Positions 30,783-39,386 of a stretch of DNA of 64,000 nucleotides are shown one piece after another. The stretch comes from Pediococcus stilesii (lineage in GTDB: Bacteria; Bacillota; Bacilli; Lactobacillales; Lactobacillaceae): contig NZ_JQBX01000004.1 of assembly GCF_001437075.1 (NCBI RefSeq), forward strand, positions 1-64,000, read 5' to 3'. The notes beneath the pieces were generated by a model. It searched no databases. It was not told where the DNA came from and worked only from the letters and a program-made list of their open reading frames with translations. The first letter of the stretch is position 1, and every line of letters starts with the position of its first letter. The position numbers and the translations under genes were made by a program.

Positions 30783-31545
30783 CGTGGTTGTGTTATCTGA
30801 AACGCAGGCAGCCGCTGATGTTGATTGGAATGATTTAGTGGCCAATGGCGTACAGGCGGCGTTAATTCGATTGTCGCATGGCGTAACACAAGATTTGGCG
30901 GCAGCTGCACATATTGCGAATGCCAAAAAAGTGGATGTGCACGTGCATGGATATCATGAATATGAGGGCGTTGATGATGAAGTTCCGTTTTCGCTAAATA
31001 ATGGCGTTGAATTGGGGCTGGCTCAAGGTGCGTACATGTTTCTGGTTGGCGCTCCAATTGATGCTGCACTTGGATTTGCAAATAATTGGCTATCAGCGGG
31101 TTGGAAAATCGGCACGTCGGATGTGCAAGATGACTATTATCAATGGATAACGGGTGCTGATGAGCCAAGCGTTTATGACCTATGGCAATTTGATGATACC
31201 CACGCAGTTGATTCGAGTGGTCAGTTGTTGTTGGATCCTATTGACCCCAATCCACCGATTGATAGTACAACGCCAACTGCTCCCAAAGCTGGTGCCTACG
31301 TTGGCTACGGCAACGATACTAGTGGAATGCTAGGTGGTACTTCGATTGGGTATTCAACCGATGGCATTAATTTTTATGCTGTCATTACGCCGTTTGGAAT
31401 TATCTTCCGTGATGGGGATGTCGAGCGGATGAGTAATTTGCTGATTAATAAATTGAAACTGCAGTCTCCGAATGGGACTGTTTTTAATTTGGCCGTTAGT
31501 GATGATGGAGTGTTGTCGGCGGTGAAAGAGGGTGATGGTGGATGA
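30745..31545 (+). CDS. Baseplate protein with degenerate GH25-like fold
   Basis: A 266-residue protein from TTG 30745 (GAGGAGGTGAGT upstream), overlapping Tal. Residues about 12-160 follow the GH25 lysozyme pattern (V-D-W-N-D-L-V-A-N-G-V-Q-A-A-L-I-R-L-S-H-G, V-H-G-Y-H-E-Y). The usual opening D-x-S and catalytic D-x-E are missing, so it is probably a non-catalytic wall-binding barrel. The rest is a Gly/Thr-rich tail-like domain. It likely bridges Tal and receptor-binding proteins. Confidence 0.7.
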   Translation: MDPEEPKLEPGYNVVVLSETQAAADVDWNDLVANGVQAALIRLSHGVTQDLAAAAHIANAKKVDVHVHGYHEYEGVDDEVPFSLNNGVELGLAQGAYMFLVGAPIDAALGFANNWLSAGWKIGTSDVQDDYYQWITGADEPSVYDLWQFDDTHAVDSSGQLLLDPIDPNPPIDSTTPTAPKAGAYVGYGNDTSGMLGGTSIGYSTDGINFYAVITPFGIIFRDGDVERMSNLLINKLKLQSPNGTVFNLAVSDDGVLSAVKEGDGG

Positions 31546-31859
31546 TGAATTTTATCACTTTAATAAAAAATGTTTTAGCTAACGGATTCGATATAAACTA
31601 TCGTAAACATTTAATTAGTAATTTTACTGAAATTGAAAAAGCAGTTAATCAGCTGATTAAAAATACCAACGATCTAAAAACAGATCATGAAAACATTTCA
31701 AAACGGATGGATAAAATCGAAGCGATTGAAAAAGAAAACGCTGAGAAGCTAGATCAGCAACATCTAAACATGCAACAACTAGTTACCATTTTGCATGATG
31801 ATTTCGATGTTCCGGTTGTATGGGATGTAGAAAATATTGTAAAGGAGAAGGAGGTCTAA
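31542..31859 (+). CDS. Coiled-coil baseplate protein (105 aa)
   Basis: A 105-residue protein whose residues 25-80 form a clear heptad coiled coil (I-E-K-A-V-N-Q-L-I-K-N-T-N-D-L). A conserved-looking D-V-P-V-V-W-D-V-E-N end follows. It is coupled by ATGA to the preceding gene and followed by the BppU-type gene. A structural trimer or spacer in the baseplate is likely. Confidence 0.65.
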   Translation: MMNFITLIKNVLANGFDINYRKHLISNFTEIEKAVNQLIKNTNDLKTDHENISKRMDKIEAIEKENAEKLDQQHLNMQQLVTILHDDFDVPVVWDVENIVKEKEV

Positions 31860-31860
31860 A

Positions 31861-33711
31861 ATGACAGATGCAATGATTACGTTAGACACGTATAAGCAGC
31901 AACACGGCGTTAGTGAGGCGTTCAATCTTCAAGAACTCTTTAATGGACGCGTTGGGGATGAACAGGTTCCGTTAGTGGTTAAATTTTTAGAAAGAGGCAA
32001 AGCACAACAATTTGAAGATGGATTAGTTCCATTCATGAGCGGGTTTGTCGGTAACCTAGACGATAGTGGCAAAGTTACGGCAGAGACAGGTGAACCAGTC
32101 AGTTATACCGGTTCCCGCGATGAGGTTGTTGGCTTAGGGATGGTAAAGATGAACCTTCCAGGAACCATGTTCCCACAGGAGGGTTATTTTTATGGATTCT
32201 TAGGACTTGAAACACCGGATCATTCGAAGCGAGTTTCGACATTTAGCGTTTGGTTTCATGTCTACAATGGCAATCCGGATATGTTTGTTAATCGGGAGCC
32301 TTTTCGGACGGAGTTGCAGAAGTTATTGGATGAAGCGGAAGTGAAGTCTAAGTCTACTTTTGATGATATTCAAAAGCAGTGGGAGATTTTGCAGGATACG
32401 ATTCAGAAAATGATTAATAGTGGGAACACTGATCTTGATACTTATCTGAGTCGTTTGAAATTAGCCGAAGAACGGTTGGATCAGTACGAAAAGGATTTAG
32501 CCGCTGGTAAGGGAGTTAGTCAAGCTGCTTTAGATAGCGCATTGGCAGATTTACGAATCTCAATTAAGGACGGATTAGCTGAGTTAACCAAAACAGTTCC
32601 CATTGATAACGCATTGATCATTGGTGGTCCGATTAGCGCAGATGAAAAGAATGTACTCGATCGATTGAGGTCAACGGTTGATACGACTAAATTCAATCTA
32701 TTATTTATCAACGATTCTCATTACGGGATGCAGAGCGATATCCCAAACTATGGGCCTCGATATGGTATTAATCATCTTAATACCGCATTATATTTGGACG
32801 ATTTAGTCAACGTGGTGGTTGCCGGTGGTGATAATATCGATGGCCATTTACTTTCAACTAATGGTTTATTAAACGATGAAAAGGGATACGCATTGGATCT
32901 ATTATTTGGTAGTCCCAATCATGCCGATAAATTTGCACTAAGAGGTAATCATGATGATGGATCGCTACGCTTACGTTGGTTTAGAGAAGGCTCTCAATAT
33001 GCGCCAGCCACTTTTCCTGAAACTATTTCAGAAGCGCAATTTAAAGCTGATTATGTCACAGGTGGATTACTATTTAACGAACATCGACAAGGTGACAGTG
33101 CCTATTTCTATAAAGATTATCCCGATTTTAAAGTTCGGGTAATCGGTCTTAATTCTAATGACGTCCCAGAGGACGTTAAAGCTAGTGACGGTGGGATTAA
33201 GTATCCAGGACTGAATTACATGGGATACCGTCAGACACAATTAGATTGGTTAGCTAACATTGCTCTACAAAATGTTCCGGAAGAGTATGTAACAATCATT
33301 GTCGCGCATGTACCGGCCACACCAACTGCGTTAGACGATGATCTGTCAGACCCAACCCTGAGCCACTATACCAATCAGAAACAGGTTAACCAGATTATTA
33401 ACGATTTTAAAAACGGCCAAACTAGCGTTATTACCAACAATGTTAAAGATTGGGAAATTAAAGTTAAAACAAATTTTGTCACGCAAGGTAAACGGGATAT
33501 GGCGGCGTGGATTCACGGCCATCTGCACTACGAAGAATCGACTACATCGAACGGATTTAATGACATTAGTTGTGTTTCATCAATTCCAGTCACCGGATTT
33601 AATAAAGGTTCAAAAAATGGAGGTTGGAGTTTATTTACATTGGATCCCGACAACCGCAAATTAAAGGTCACAGGATACGGAATGGCAACGAACCGATCCT
33701 TTGACTATTAG
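31861..33711 (+). CDS. BppU-like baseplate protein fused to metallophosphoesterase
   Basis: A 616-residue fusion. Residues 1-150 match the upper-baseplate BppU domain. About 150-230 form a coiled coil. From about 275 a calcineurin-like phosphoesterase follows with all metal motifs: N-D-S-H near 283, G-G-D-N near 322, G-N-H-D near 362, A-H-V-P near 482 and G-H-L-H near 553. The enzyme probably cleaves phosphodiesters on the cell surface, for example wall teichoic acid, during adsorption; the substrate is inferred. AGAAGGAGG precedes ATG. Confidence 0.85.
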   Translation: MTDAMITLDTYKQQHGVSEAFNLQELFNGRVGDEQVPLVVKFLERGKAQQFEDGLVPFMSGFVGNLDDSGKVTAETGEPVSYTGSRDEVVGLGMVKMNLPGTMFPQEGYFYGFLGLETPDHSKRVSTFSVWFHVYNGNPDMFVNREPFRTELQKLLDEAEVKSKSTFDDIQKQWEILQDTIQKMINSGNTDLDTYLSRLKLAEERLDQYEKDLAAGKGVSQAALDSALADLRISIKDGLAELTKTVPIDNALIIGGPISADEKNVLDRLRSTVDTTKFNLLFINDSHYGMQSDIPNYGPRYGINHLNTALYLDDLVNVVVAGGDNIDGHLLSTNGLLNDEKGYALDLLFGSPNHADKFALRGNHDDGSLRLRWFREGSQYAPATFPETISEAQFKADYVTGGLLFNEHRQGDSAYFYKDYPDFKVRVIGLNSNDVPEDVKASDGGIKYPGLNYMGYRQTQLDWLANIALQNVPEEYVTIIVAHVPATPTALDDDLSDPTLSHYTNQKQVNQIINDFKNGQTSVITNNVKDWEIKVKTNFVTQGKRDMAAWIHGHLHYEESTTSNGFNDISCVSSIPVTGFNKGSKNGGWSLFTLDPDNRKLKVTGYGMATNRSFDY

Positions 33712-33724
33712 GAGGGAAATTTTA

Positions 33725-34474
33725 ATGAATAAATTTAATTTACCATTAGCATCAAACACTTTAGCGCTAGCATTAGCTTTGCATATCGGTAGTGGTGATG
33801 ATGCACATTTGATTGCCGATAAAGAACATAACGGATTTCTAAGCATTGACCAGCTCAAAAGCATTAATGAGGGATTGGGACAACGACGTTGGCTACCAGT
33901 TAATACGGACGTGTTGAAACTAAAGCCAGGTCATTACGGGACAGGTCAATTGATTAATGGGGTTCCTAGAGATGACGCTAATGGGTTTAACTACCTGGAT
34001 GTTGACCAGATTGACGATCAACACGTTCGATATGAACAGACAATTGGCTACAACGGGATTAGTTACGTTAAAATTATTCATGGCTATGGCGACGGGAACA
34101 ACGTTTCTGCTCCTAATGTATGGGGCCGAGAGTTAAGGGCGTACCCATTATGGCAGGGAGGTGCCACCAAAGTCGGTACGGTCATCAAGATGGCCGACAA
34201 TGCGTTTAAATATAAAGAATTACGGATTACTTATGCAAATGGTGGCGGAGTATATATCACTACTATTAAGCGCCGTGAATTAATGTCTATCACTGGGTTG
34301 AATCCGGCTAATGATGCACTAGGATCGATTCAGCTAGAAATTGATCTGGAATTTAAAGACAAAAACGATGGTACCAAACTAACGATTACTCAGAATTTTA
34401 GCCACGAAGACTATGGTTCTGTCGCCCAAGGTACTGACGTTACCGAAATATGGGAAATAGAGGGAGTGATGTAG
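33725..34474 (+). CDS. Tail fibre / receptor-binding candidate (249 aa)
   Basis: A 249-residue protein. Near residues 18-45 it has the fibre motif A-L-H-I-G-S-G-D-D-A-H-L-I-A-D-x-x-H-N-G-F, common where phage fibres begin their distal domain; the rest is beta-rich without enzyme motifs. GAGGG precedes ATG 33725 and the longer frame is rejected. Together with the phosphoesterase it is the best candidate for host recognition. Confidence 0.7.
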   Translation: MNKFNLPLASNTLALALALHIGSGDDAHLIADKEHNGFLSIDQLKSINEGLGQRRWLPVNTDVLKLKPGHYGTGQLINGVPRDDANGFNYLDVDQIDDQHVRYEQTIGYNGISYVKIIHGYGDGNNVSAPNVWGRELRAYPLWQGGATKVGTVIKMADNAFKYKELRITYANGGGVYITTIKRRELMSITGLNPANDALGSIQLEIDLEFKDKNDGTKLTITQNFSHEDYGSVAQGTDVTEIWEIEGVM

Positions 34475-34804
34475 ATGTGGCTACAATTAGAAAATGATCA
34501 AGTTATCGCCTGGTCAAAATTAGGTGGTATTGATGGGACTGATGTGATCGATTTTGATGAAAGTAAATTACCAGATGACTTCGAAGAAAATTTCAAGCCG
34601 TCTTTTTATTTACTTAAAAATGATGAAATTGTTGAGAATCCAGATTTTGTTGAACCTGAACCACCAGCATTGGGTCCAAGTGAACAGGATAAAGTGAATG
34701 CTCAAGTGTTATTAAAAATGGCTCAACAACAGCAGAAACAAGATGCATTTAACGCTCAAGTTCTACTGCAAATCGCAAAATTAGGAGGTACCGCAAATGT
34801 TTAG
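34475..34804 (+). CDS. Small tail protein with C-terminal repeat (109 aa)
   Basis: A 109-residue acidic protein with a beta-rich N-terminal half and a helical end containing the repeated N-A-Q-V-L-L-x-x-A unit (near residues 74 and 95). It resembles small tail proteins found between fibres and the XkdX gene. It overlaps the XkdX-like gene by 8 bases. Function unknown. Confidence 0.65.
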   Translation: MWLQLENDQVIAWSKLGGIDGTDVIDFDESKLPDDFEENFKPSFYLLKNDEIVENPDFVEPEPPALGPSEQDKVNAQVLLKMAQQQQKQDAFNAQVLLQIAKLGGTANV

Positions 34805-34982
34805 CTATGTGCAAAGTTATTACGCAATGGGATTATATACAACGGCTGATTTAGCTACGCTTAAAAATGGTGGCATGATTACCACTGATGAATATAATCA
34901 ATTGATTGGAGATACAACACCAGATTCACAGTCAACTAGCCAATCTGAATCAACGTCTGAAAGCACATCAGTTGGTGCTTAG
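34797..34982 (+). CDS. XkdX-family phage protein (61 aa)
   Basis: A 61-residue XkdX-like protein: Y-Y-A-M-G-L-Y-T-T-A-D-L, then V/M-x-x-G-x-I-T-x-x-E-Y near residue 25 and a Ser/Thr-rich tail. These small proteins follow the fibre genes in many Firmicutes phages; their job is unknown. The ribosome site TTAGGAGG is inside the preceding gene. Confidence 0.85.
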   Translation: MFSYVQSYYAMGLYTTADLATLKNGGMITTDEYNQLIGDTTPDSQSTSQSESTSESTSVGA

Positions 34983-35012
34983 ACATTTTTATTTTAGAAG
35001 GAGGTCATATTT

Positions 35013-35162
35013 TTGCATAAAATTATGTTGTTATGGATAGTTTGTATAATCACTATTATTTGCAATGTGTTGATGCAAAAAATCCGGCCTGATAACCGGA
35101 TTTATAGTATCTATGCAAACTTAGTCATTACTCTTTTGGCAAGTTATTTATTAGTTCTCTGA
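35013..35162 (+). CDS. Small two-helix membrane protein in lysis region (49 aa)
   Basis: A 49-codon frame from TTG 35013 with AAGGAGGTC about 10 bases upstream. Two hydrophobic helices (about residues 3-20 and 33-49) flank a charged middle with R-P-D-N-R. It precedes the holin and may be a second holin-like or accessory lysis protein. Its last 35 bases overlap the convergent gene. Confidence 0.5.
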   Translation: MHKIMLLWIVCIITIICNVLMQKIRPDNRIYSIYANLVITLLASYLLVL

Positions 35163-35604
35163 GCTTAGGTGCAATAATAGAAAATTTATCATTTGCAACT
35201 TGAAAACGATCGCGGCTTATTGAACCGATTTTAGCATCTTCGCTTATTAACATAGCTTGTAGCTCTGACATTTCTTTGTCAATTTGATATGACACTGATC
35301 CGTCAACATATATCATAGCTAAACCAAAGTATTTTCCTTGCTCTTGGATGCTAGAAGTACCTCTGCTTGTAATTAATTCAAGTGTATACTCTGCATATTT
35401 TTCATATATTGTACGTATACGGACGTTCTGTTCAATAAATTTTTGATGTTGAGCTTCTTCTTGTCTTTGTTTTTCTAATCGAAGCTTATCATCATTGATC
35501 CGTTGGTCAGTAAGATTTTTATAGTAGTTATTAATCCAGGCAGTTAGAACGGGGGATACAACTGCTGCAACAGCAATTACGGCTGTTATTGTTTCTGGTT
35601 TCAA
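35128..35604 (-). CDS. Leftward membrane-anchored cargo protein (158 aa)
   Basis: A 158-residue protein with one N-terminal membrane helix (about residues 5-23) followed by a long charged helical or coiled-coil cytosolic part. TTG 35604 is preferred because GGAGG lies exactly 8 bases upstream. An extended -10 promoter (35628-35654) drives it leftward, against the lysis genes. The 13-base stretch GAGGTGAATATCT at its start is shared with the leftward gene at 10719. Likely lysogenic cargo; function unknown. Confidence 0.65.
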   Translation of the reverse strand: MKPETITAVIAVAAVVSPVLTAWINNYYKNLTDQRINDDKLRLEKQRQEEAQHQKFIEQNVRIRTIYEKYAEYTLELITSRGTSSIQEQGKYFGLAMIYVDGSVSYQIDKEMSELQAMLISEDAKIGSISRDRFQVANDKFSIIAPKLRELINNLPKE

Positions 35605-35627
35605 GATATTCACCTCCAATAAATTTT

Positions 35628-35654
35628 ATTATAGCAAAGAAAGAAGGTGATCAA
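35628..35654 (-). promoter_or_regulatory. Leftward promoter of the 35.1-35.6 kb cargo gene
   Basis: Minus-strand -35 TTGATC (35649-35654) and extended -10 TGCTATAAT (35628-35636) are 15 bases apart, just upstream of the ribosome site. It overlaps the translation start area of the divergent holin gene. Confidence 0.55.
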
Positions 35655-36164
35655 TTGCATGTGATTTTTGAATATTTCAACAAGGGAGGTAACCCACTAA
35701 ATGTGTTTAATTTGACTAAAATGTTCCACGATTATAGCTATGTGGCAGGGTTAGCGATCGCATTGCCAACATGGCTATCACGTAATGGTCCCACGATTGA
35801 CCATGCGGTGATGATTGGAATTTTAATATTTACGTTCATCTTAGATTGGATAGCTGGCGTTACATTGGCACATAAATCACCAGTCCAATATCGTACCAGT
35901 CACGAGGGAATCTATGCTTTTATGCGAGATTTCCTGATTGTTCTAATATGTGCAGCTTCCATTGGATTAGACTTCGTATTTGAATCGAAGTCTTTTATTT
36001 TTGCCTTTTTTACGGGTGCGTTCATCTGGCAGAATTTCTATTCGTTTTTAGGAAATGTTGCTGCGCTAGGGTGGTCGAAATATTTTCCGATGTGGCTGTT
36101 TAAATTGGTTCAAGATGAAATGATTGCGAAACTTCACAAATATTTTCCAAACAGAAAGGAATAG
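35655..36164 (+). CDS. Phage holin (holin family 4 type)
   Basis: A protein of about 169 residues with four hydrophobic segments and the I-L-D-W-I-A-G-V segment near residue 60, typical of the toxin-secretion/phage lysis holin family. It permeabilises the membrane at lysis. The start is uncertain: TTG 35655 has AAGGTGAT a few bases upstream; GTG 35661 and GTG 35703 (13 bases after GGGAGG) are alternatives. It is followed at once by the endolysin. Confidence 0.85.
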   Translation: MHVIFEYFNKGGNPLNVFNLTKMFHDYSYVAGLAIALPTWLSRNGPTIDHAVMIGILIFTFILDWIAGVTLAHKSPVQYRTSHEGIYAFMRDFLIVLICAASIGLDFVFESKSFIFAFFTGAFIWQNFYSFLGNVAALGWSKYFPMWLFKLVQDEMIAKLHKYFPNRKE

Positions 36165-36167
36165 AAT

Positions 36168-37289
36168 ATGGGATTAAAAAATAAATTAACAATGGGAGTC
36201 GTCACAGCGGTGGCGGCTCTTTCTTTTGGAGTCAGTATTTCAAGCACGAATGCAGACGCAGCAAGCATTGATAATACGTATGCATTGAGTGGCAACGAGG
36301 GTTCCTCGATTCCGACATCCAACAATATTGTTACTGCTCATGCTACGGGTGATTATGCGCCAGCAGTTAACGTGGCCATCTTTGAAAAACGCACGTGGTA
36401 CAGTAACGGTGCCTATGTTCAATACATTGTTGGTGACGGTGGTAAAATCTATCGTGTTGGTGCCGAGGGATATCAAGCTTGGGGCGCTGGTTCGTGGGCG
36501 AATGCTAATTCTCCAGTTCAGGTTGAATTGGCACAAACATATAACTATAACGAATTCCGTAAGGACTATGTAGCATATGTCAATTTGTTACGTAGTTCTG
36601 CCCAAAAATACGGCATTCCAACTACGGTAGATGATGGTACATATCGTGGTGTCAAATCACATCGTTGGATTACTGACCATGTGTGGGGTGACCACGTAGA
36701 TCCTTATGGTTACTTAGCAAGCCACGGTGTATCAAAGGCTCAATTCCAGCATGATGTACGCTATGGTTTTAGTTCGTCAGGGAACAACGTTAATCCAACA
36801 CCTAGCAATCCATCTGTGCCAACGAACAAGAAGAACGTTGATGTAACATACGCACTTCATTCAAAAGGTGGGAACTGGTTAGCTGATGTGAAGAACTTTG
36901 GCTCCGGATCAAATGGATTCGCGGGCGTTCCTAATAGCGTCCATGATATGTTGTACATTAAAGTAAACCATGGCTCAATTAAGTACCGTGTTCACACGAT
37001 TGAAGACGGTTGGTTACCATACGTAACTAAAGCTGATAAGAAAGATACGGTCAATGGAGTTGCTGGTATTAAGGGACACACAATTGACGGTGTTCAGATG
37101 TACTACACGACGCCATCTGGCGAGACCTATCAGCAGGCATATTACCGTTCACAAACGACTGATCGCACTGGTTATCTAGGTACATGTGCCGATAATGGTA
37201 CAGTTGCAGGTTACGACAGTTGGGCTGGTATTTATGGTGAACCAATGGATCGGCTACAATTAAATATTGATAATTACGATGCTTATTAA
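36168..37289 (+). CDS. Secreted endolysin, N-acetylmuramoyl-L-alanine amidase
   Basis: A 373-residue endolysin. Residues 1-32 form a Sec signal peptide ending A-D-A-A. An amidase_2 domain follows, with zinc-ligand candidates near 63 (V-T-A-H) and in W-I-T-D-H-V-W-G-D-H-V-D-P near 170. A Pro/Asn linker near 205 leads to a C-terminal wall-binding domain of the kind seen in Lactobacillus lysins. A signal peptide means export can be holin-independent. AGAAAGGAA precedes ATG. Confidence 0.9.
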   Translation: MGLKNKLTMGVVTAVAALSFGVSISSTNADAASIDNTYALSGNEGSSIPTSNNIVTAHATGDYAPAVNVAIFEKRTWYSNGAYVQYIVGDGGKIYRVGAEGYQAWGAGSWANANSPVQVELAQTYNYNEFRKDYVAYVNLLRSSAQKYGIPTTVDDGTYRGVKSHRWITDHVWGDHVDPYGYLASHGVSKAQFQHDVRYGFSSSGNNVNPTPSNPSVPTNKKNVDVTYALHSKGGNWLADVKNFGSGSNGFAGVPNSVHDMLYIKVNHGSIKYRVHTIEDGWLPYVTKADKKDTVNGVAGIKGHTIDGVQMYYTTPSGETYQQAYYRSQTTDRTGYLGTCADNGTVAGYDSWAGIYGEPMDRLQLNIDNYDAY

Positions 37290-37332
37290 TATTTATCGTG
37301 TTTTTTTATTTTTTTAAAAATGATACAATAAA

Positions 37333-37441
37333 TTGTACGTTGTCTGACCAATAGTGTATAATACACTTTGTAAAAATATTATTTCAATAGTTTTACACCC
37401 AACACGAAGTCCACTAGCTTAACGGCTGGTGGGCTTTTTTA
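37333..37441 (+). ncRNA. Possible short RNA unit at prophage right end
   Basis: A promoter-like pair TTGTAC (37333-37338) and TATAAT (37357-37362), 18 bases apart, is followed about 45 bases later by a terminator hairpin of 11 bp (37408-37418 with 37425-37435) plus T-tract. The -10 sits inside the perfect palindrome GTGTATAATACAC (37354-37366). A GTAAAA/TTTTAC hairpin (37370-37396) lies between. No gene fits, so a short regulated RNA is possible; alternatively only the lysis-operon terminator is real. Confidence 0.4.
37408..37441 (+). terminator. Terminator of late lysis transcript
   Basis: An 11-bp stem with two wobble pairs (37408-37418 with 37425-37435) and six T residues. A second hairpin flanked by A- and T-tracts follows at 37456-37489 and may terminate in both directions. 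Confidence 0.85.
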
Positions 37442-37519
37442 TTTTGGGGAAAATTAAAAACGCCATCCAATTAGATGGGTGACGTTTTTATTGTCTATTA
37501 TATAGCAGAAAGCTACTTC

Positions 37520-37570
37520 AATTCCTGGGGACATCCTGGGGACATTTTGGGGACATACCCATCGTTTTAT
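37520..37570. repeat. 11-bp periodic G-rich repeats, probable right attachment region
   Basis: TGGGGACAT occurs three times at 37526, 37537 and 37548, an exact 11-base period. It lies just beyond the phage terminators and before the first host gene. Helically phased short repeats next to an attachment core are typical integrase arm sites, so the prophage right junction is probably near here. The core cannot be defined without the left end. The rest of 37571-37680 is AT-rich with no gene. Confidence 0.5.
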
Positions 37571-37695
37571 ATACCATTGTATGCTAATTTAAAAATTAAG
37601 AATGCCTATATAATGGTATTTAGCATTATGTGGACTACTTAATTTTGTTATATTAGAATATAATAGATTGACTAAGCGAAAGTAGGTTTTTATAA

Positions 37696-39378
37696 ATGGA
37701 TAAGCAATCTGAAATTGATAATCCAGAGTCACAATATATGGGATCCCAACCCCTCAGAGATAATTCTAATAATTCATCTTCAAAAGCAAAAATGCTAGAG
37801 GGATCAGCATGGATGACGGCTGGGAGTATTTTTTCACGAATTTTAGGTGCTATTTATATTATTCCTTGGGTAATATGGTTTGGAATATATAGTGATCAGG
37901 CAAACGCCCTTTACACAAAGGGCTATAATATTTACAGTTTTTTTCTAATCGCAGCAATTGCTGGTATTCCATCTGCAATTTCAAAACAAGTTTCGCATTA
38001 TAATGCGATTAATGAGTTTGCGTTGGGGCAACGGCTTTATAAGCGAGGATTGTTGCTATCAGCTGGAACTGGGATTGTGTGCGCTGCAATTTTATTCTTA
38101 GGCGCACCATTTTTAAATGATGGTGATCCCAATGTTAACACGGTTTTGCATGCGTTAGCTTGGGCAGTTCTGGTAATCCCGACGATGAGTTTGACACGGG
38201 GCTTTTTTCAAGGCTATCAAGAGATGGGCCCGTCAGCAATTTCGCAATTTGTTGAACAACTTGCACGGGTTGCATACATGCTAATCACTGCCTATTTTAT
38301 CATGGGTAAGAATCATGGTGACTGGGTTTATGGAGTATCGCAATCAACTTTTGCGGCCTTTATTGGCGCAATTGGAGGATTGTTGGTTTTAGTACTGTAT
38401 TTTATCAAGTACCGCAAACGTTTGGCGTACTTATCAGAACACAGTGCAAATGAGCTGGTTATTTCAACCTCAGCCCTATACAAAGAAATCATTGCACAGG
38501 CTGTTCCTTTTATTATCATTGGTTCAGCCATTACAATTTTCCAATTGATTGATCAGTACACCTTTTTTAGAATAATGAATACGGTCAGTGATTATTCTTC
38601 GACCATTCTAAATAATATGTACGCTATATTTGCATTTAATGCGAATAAACTTGTAATGATTGTCATTTCGCTTGCTTCGGCGATGGCGGTTACTTCGGTT
38701 CCAATTTTATCTGAGGCAAAAACACGAGGAGATAACGCGGAAATTAGTCGACAAGTGACTGATTCAATCTTGTTATTCGCCTTTTTAATGATTCCTGCTG
38801 CGTTAGGGATGGCAGCAATTTCGCAACCGGCGTATACCTTGTTTTATCATCTAAGTGATGTGGGAACTTCAATTTTACAATTTAACTCGTATGTTGCAAT
38901 TGTTTTAGGCCTTTTTACCGTTATTTCGGCCATTATGCAAGGAATTGGCGAAAATGTCCTTGCTGTTAAGTATTTTGTGGTTGGTACAGTTGTTAAATTT
39001 ATCTTCCAAATTCCAATGGTTGCCCTTTTTTCAGCAGTGGGATCGCTAATTTCAACTGCAATTGGTTTCACGGTGGTTAACTGGTTGATTTTAAGACACA
39101 TAAACCAAGAATATGGGCTAGACTACAATCGAATAAGTGAATTTGTTGCAAAGATAATTACATATTCGTTTGGCACATTTTTTATTGCTATTGTTGCTAC
39201 TAACGGTCTTTATCGATTTATGGATCCAGCTAGCAAAGTGCAGGCCTTAATTGTAATCGGGATTGCGGTTATCTTAGGCGGAATGTTTTATCTCTTTTTT
39301 GTTTTACGGAGTAGATTAGCAGATGAAATTATTGGCGGTCAGGCAGAAAGATTACGGCGCCTATTTAGGATACGCTAG
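37696..39378 (+). CDS. MurJ/YtgP-like lipid flippase (polysaccharide biosynthesis family)
   Basis: A 560-residue integral membrane protein with about 14 hydrophobic segments of the MOP exporter superfamily. It starts with a charged cytosolic tail and the G-S-A-W-M-T-A-G-S-I-F-S-R-I-L-G-A-I-Y segment of the YtgP/SpoVB type. In Bacillus, YtgP acts as a lipid II flippase for wall synthesis. First host gene right of the prophage; AAAGTAGG precedes ATG. The pseudouridine synthase follows nine bases on. Confidence 0.88.
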   Translation: MDKQSEIDNPESQYMGSQPLRDNSNNSSSKAKMLEGSAWMTAGSIFSRILGAIYIIPWVIWFGIYSDQANALYTKGYNIYSFFLIAAIAGIPSAISKQVSHYNAINEFALGQRLYKRGLLLSAGTGIVCAAILFLGAPFLNDGDPNVNTVLHALAWAVLVIPTMSLTRGFFQGYQEMGPSAISQFVEQLARVAYMLITAYFIMGKNHGDWVYGVSQSTFAAFIGAIGGLLVLVLYFIKYRKRLAYLSEHSANELVISTSALYKEIIAQAVPFIIIGSAITIFQLIDQYTFFRIMNTVSDYSSTILNNMYAIFAFNANKLVMIVISLASAMAVTSVPILSEAKTRGDNAEISRQVTDSILLFAFLMIPAALGMAAISQPAYTLFYHLSDVGTSILQFNSYVAIVLGLFTVISAIMQGIGENVLAVKYFVVGTVVKFIFQIPMVALFSAVGSLISTAIGFTVVNWLILRHINQEYGLDYNRISEFVAKIITYSFGTFFIAIVATNGLYRFMDPASKVQALIVIGIAVILGGMFYLFFVLRSRLADEIIGGQAERLRRLFRIR

Positions 39379-39386
39379 GGGGAACT

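Noticed and set aside
33346-33528. Leftward frame within the phosphoesterase gene
   Set aside because: Antisense shadow of conserved catalytic coding sequence.
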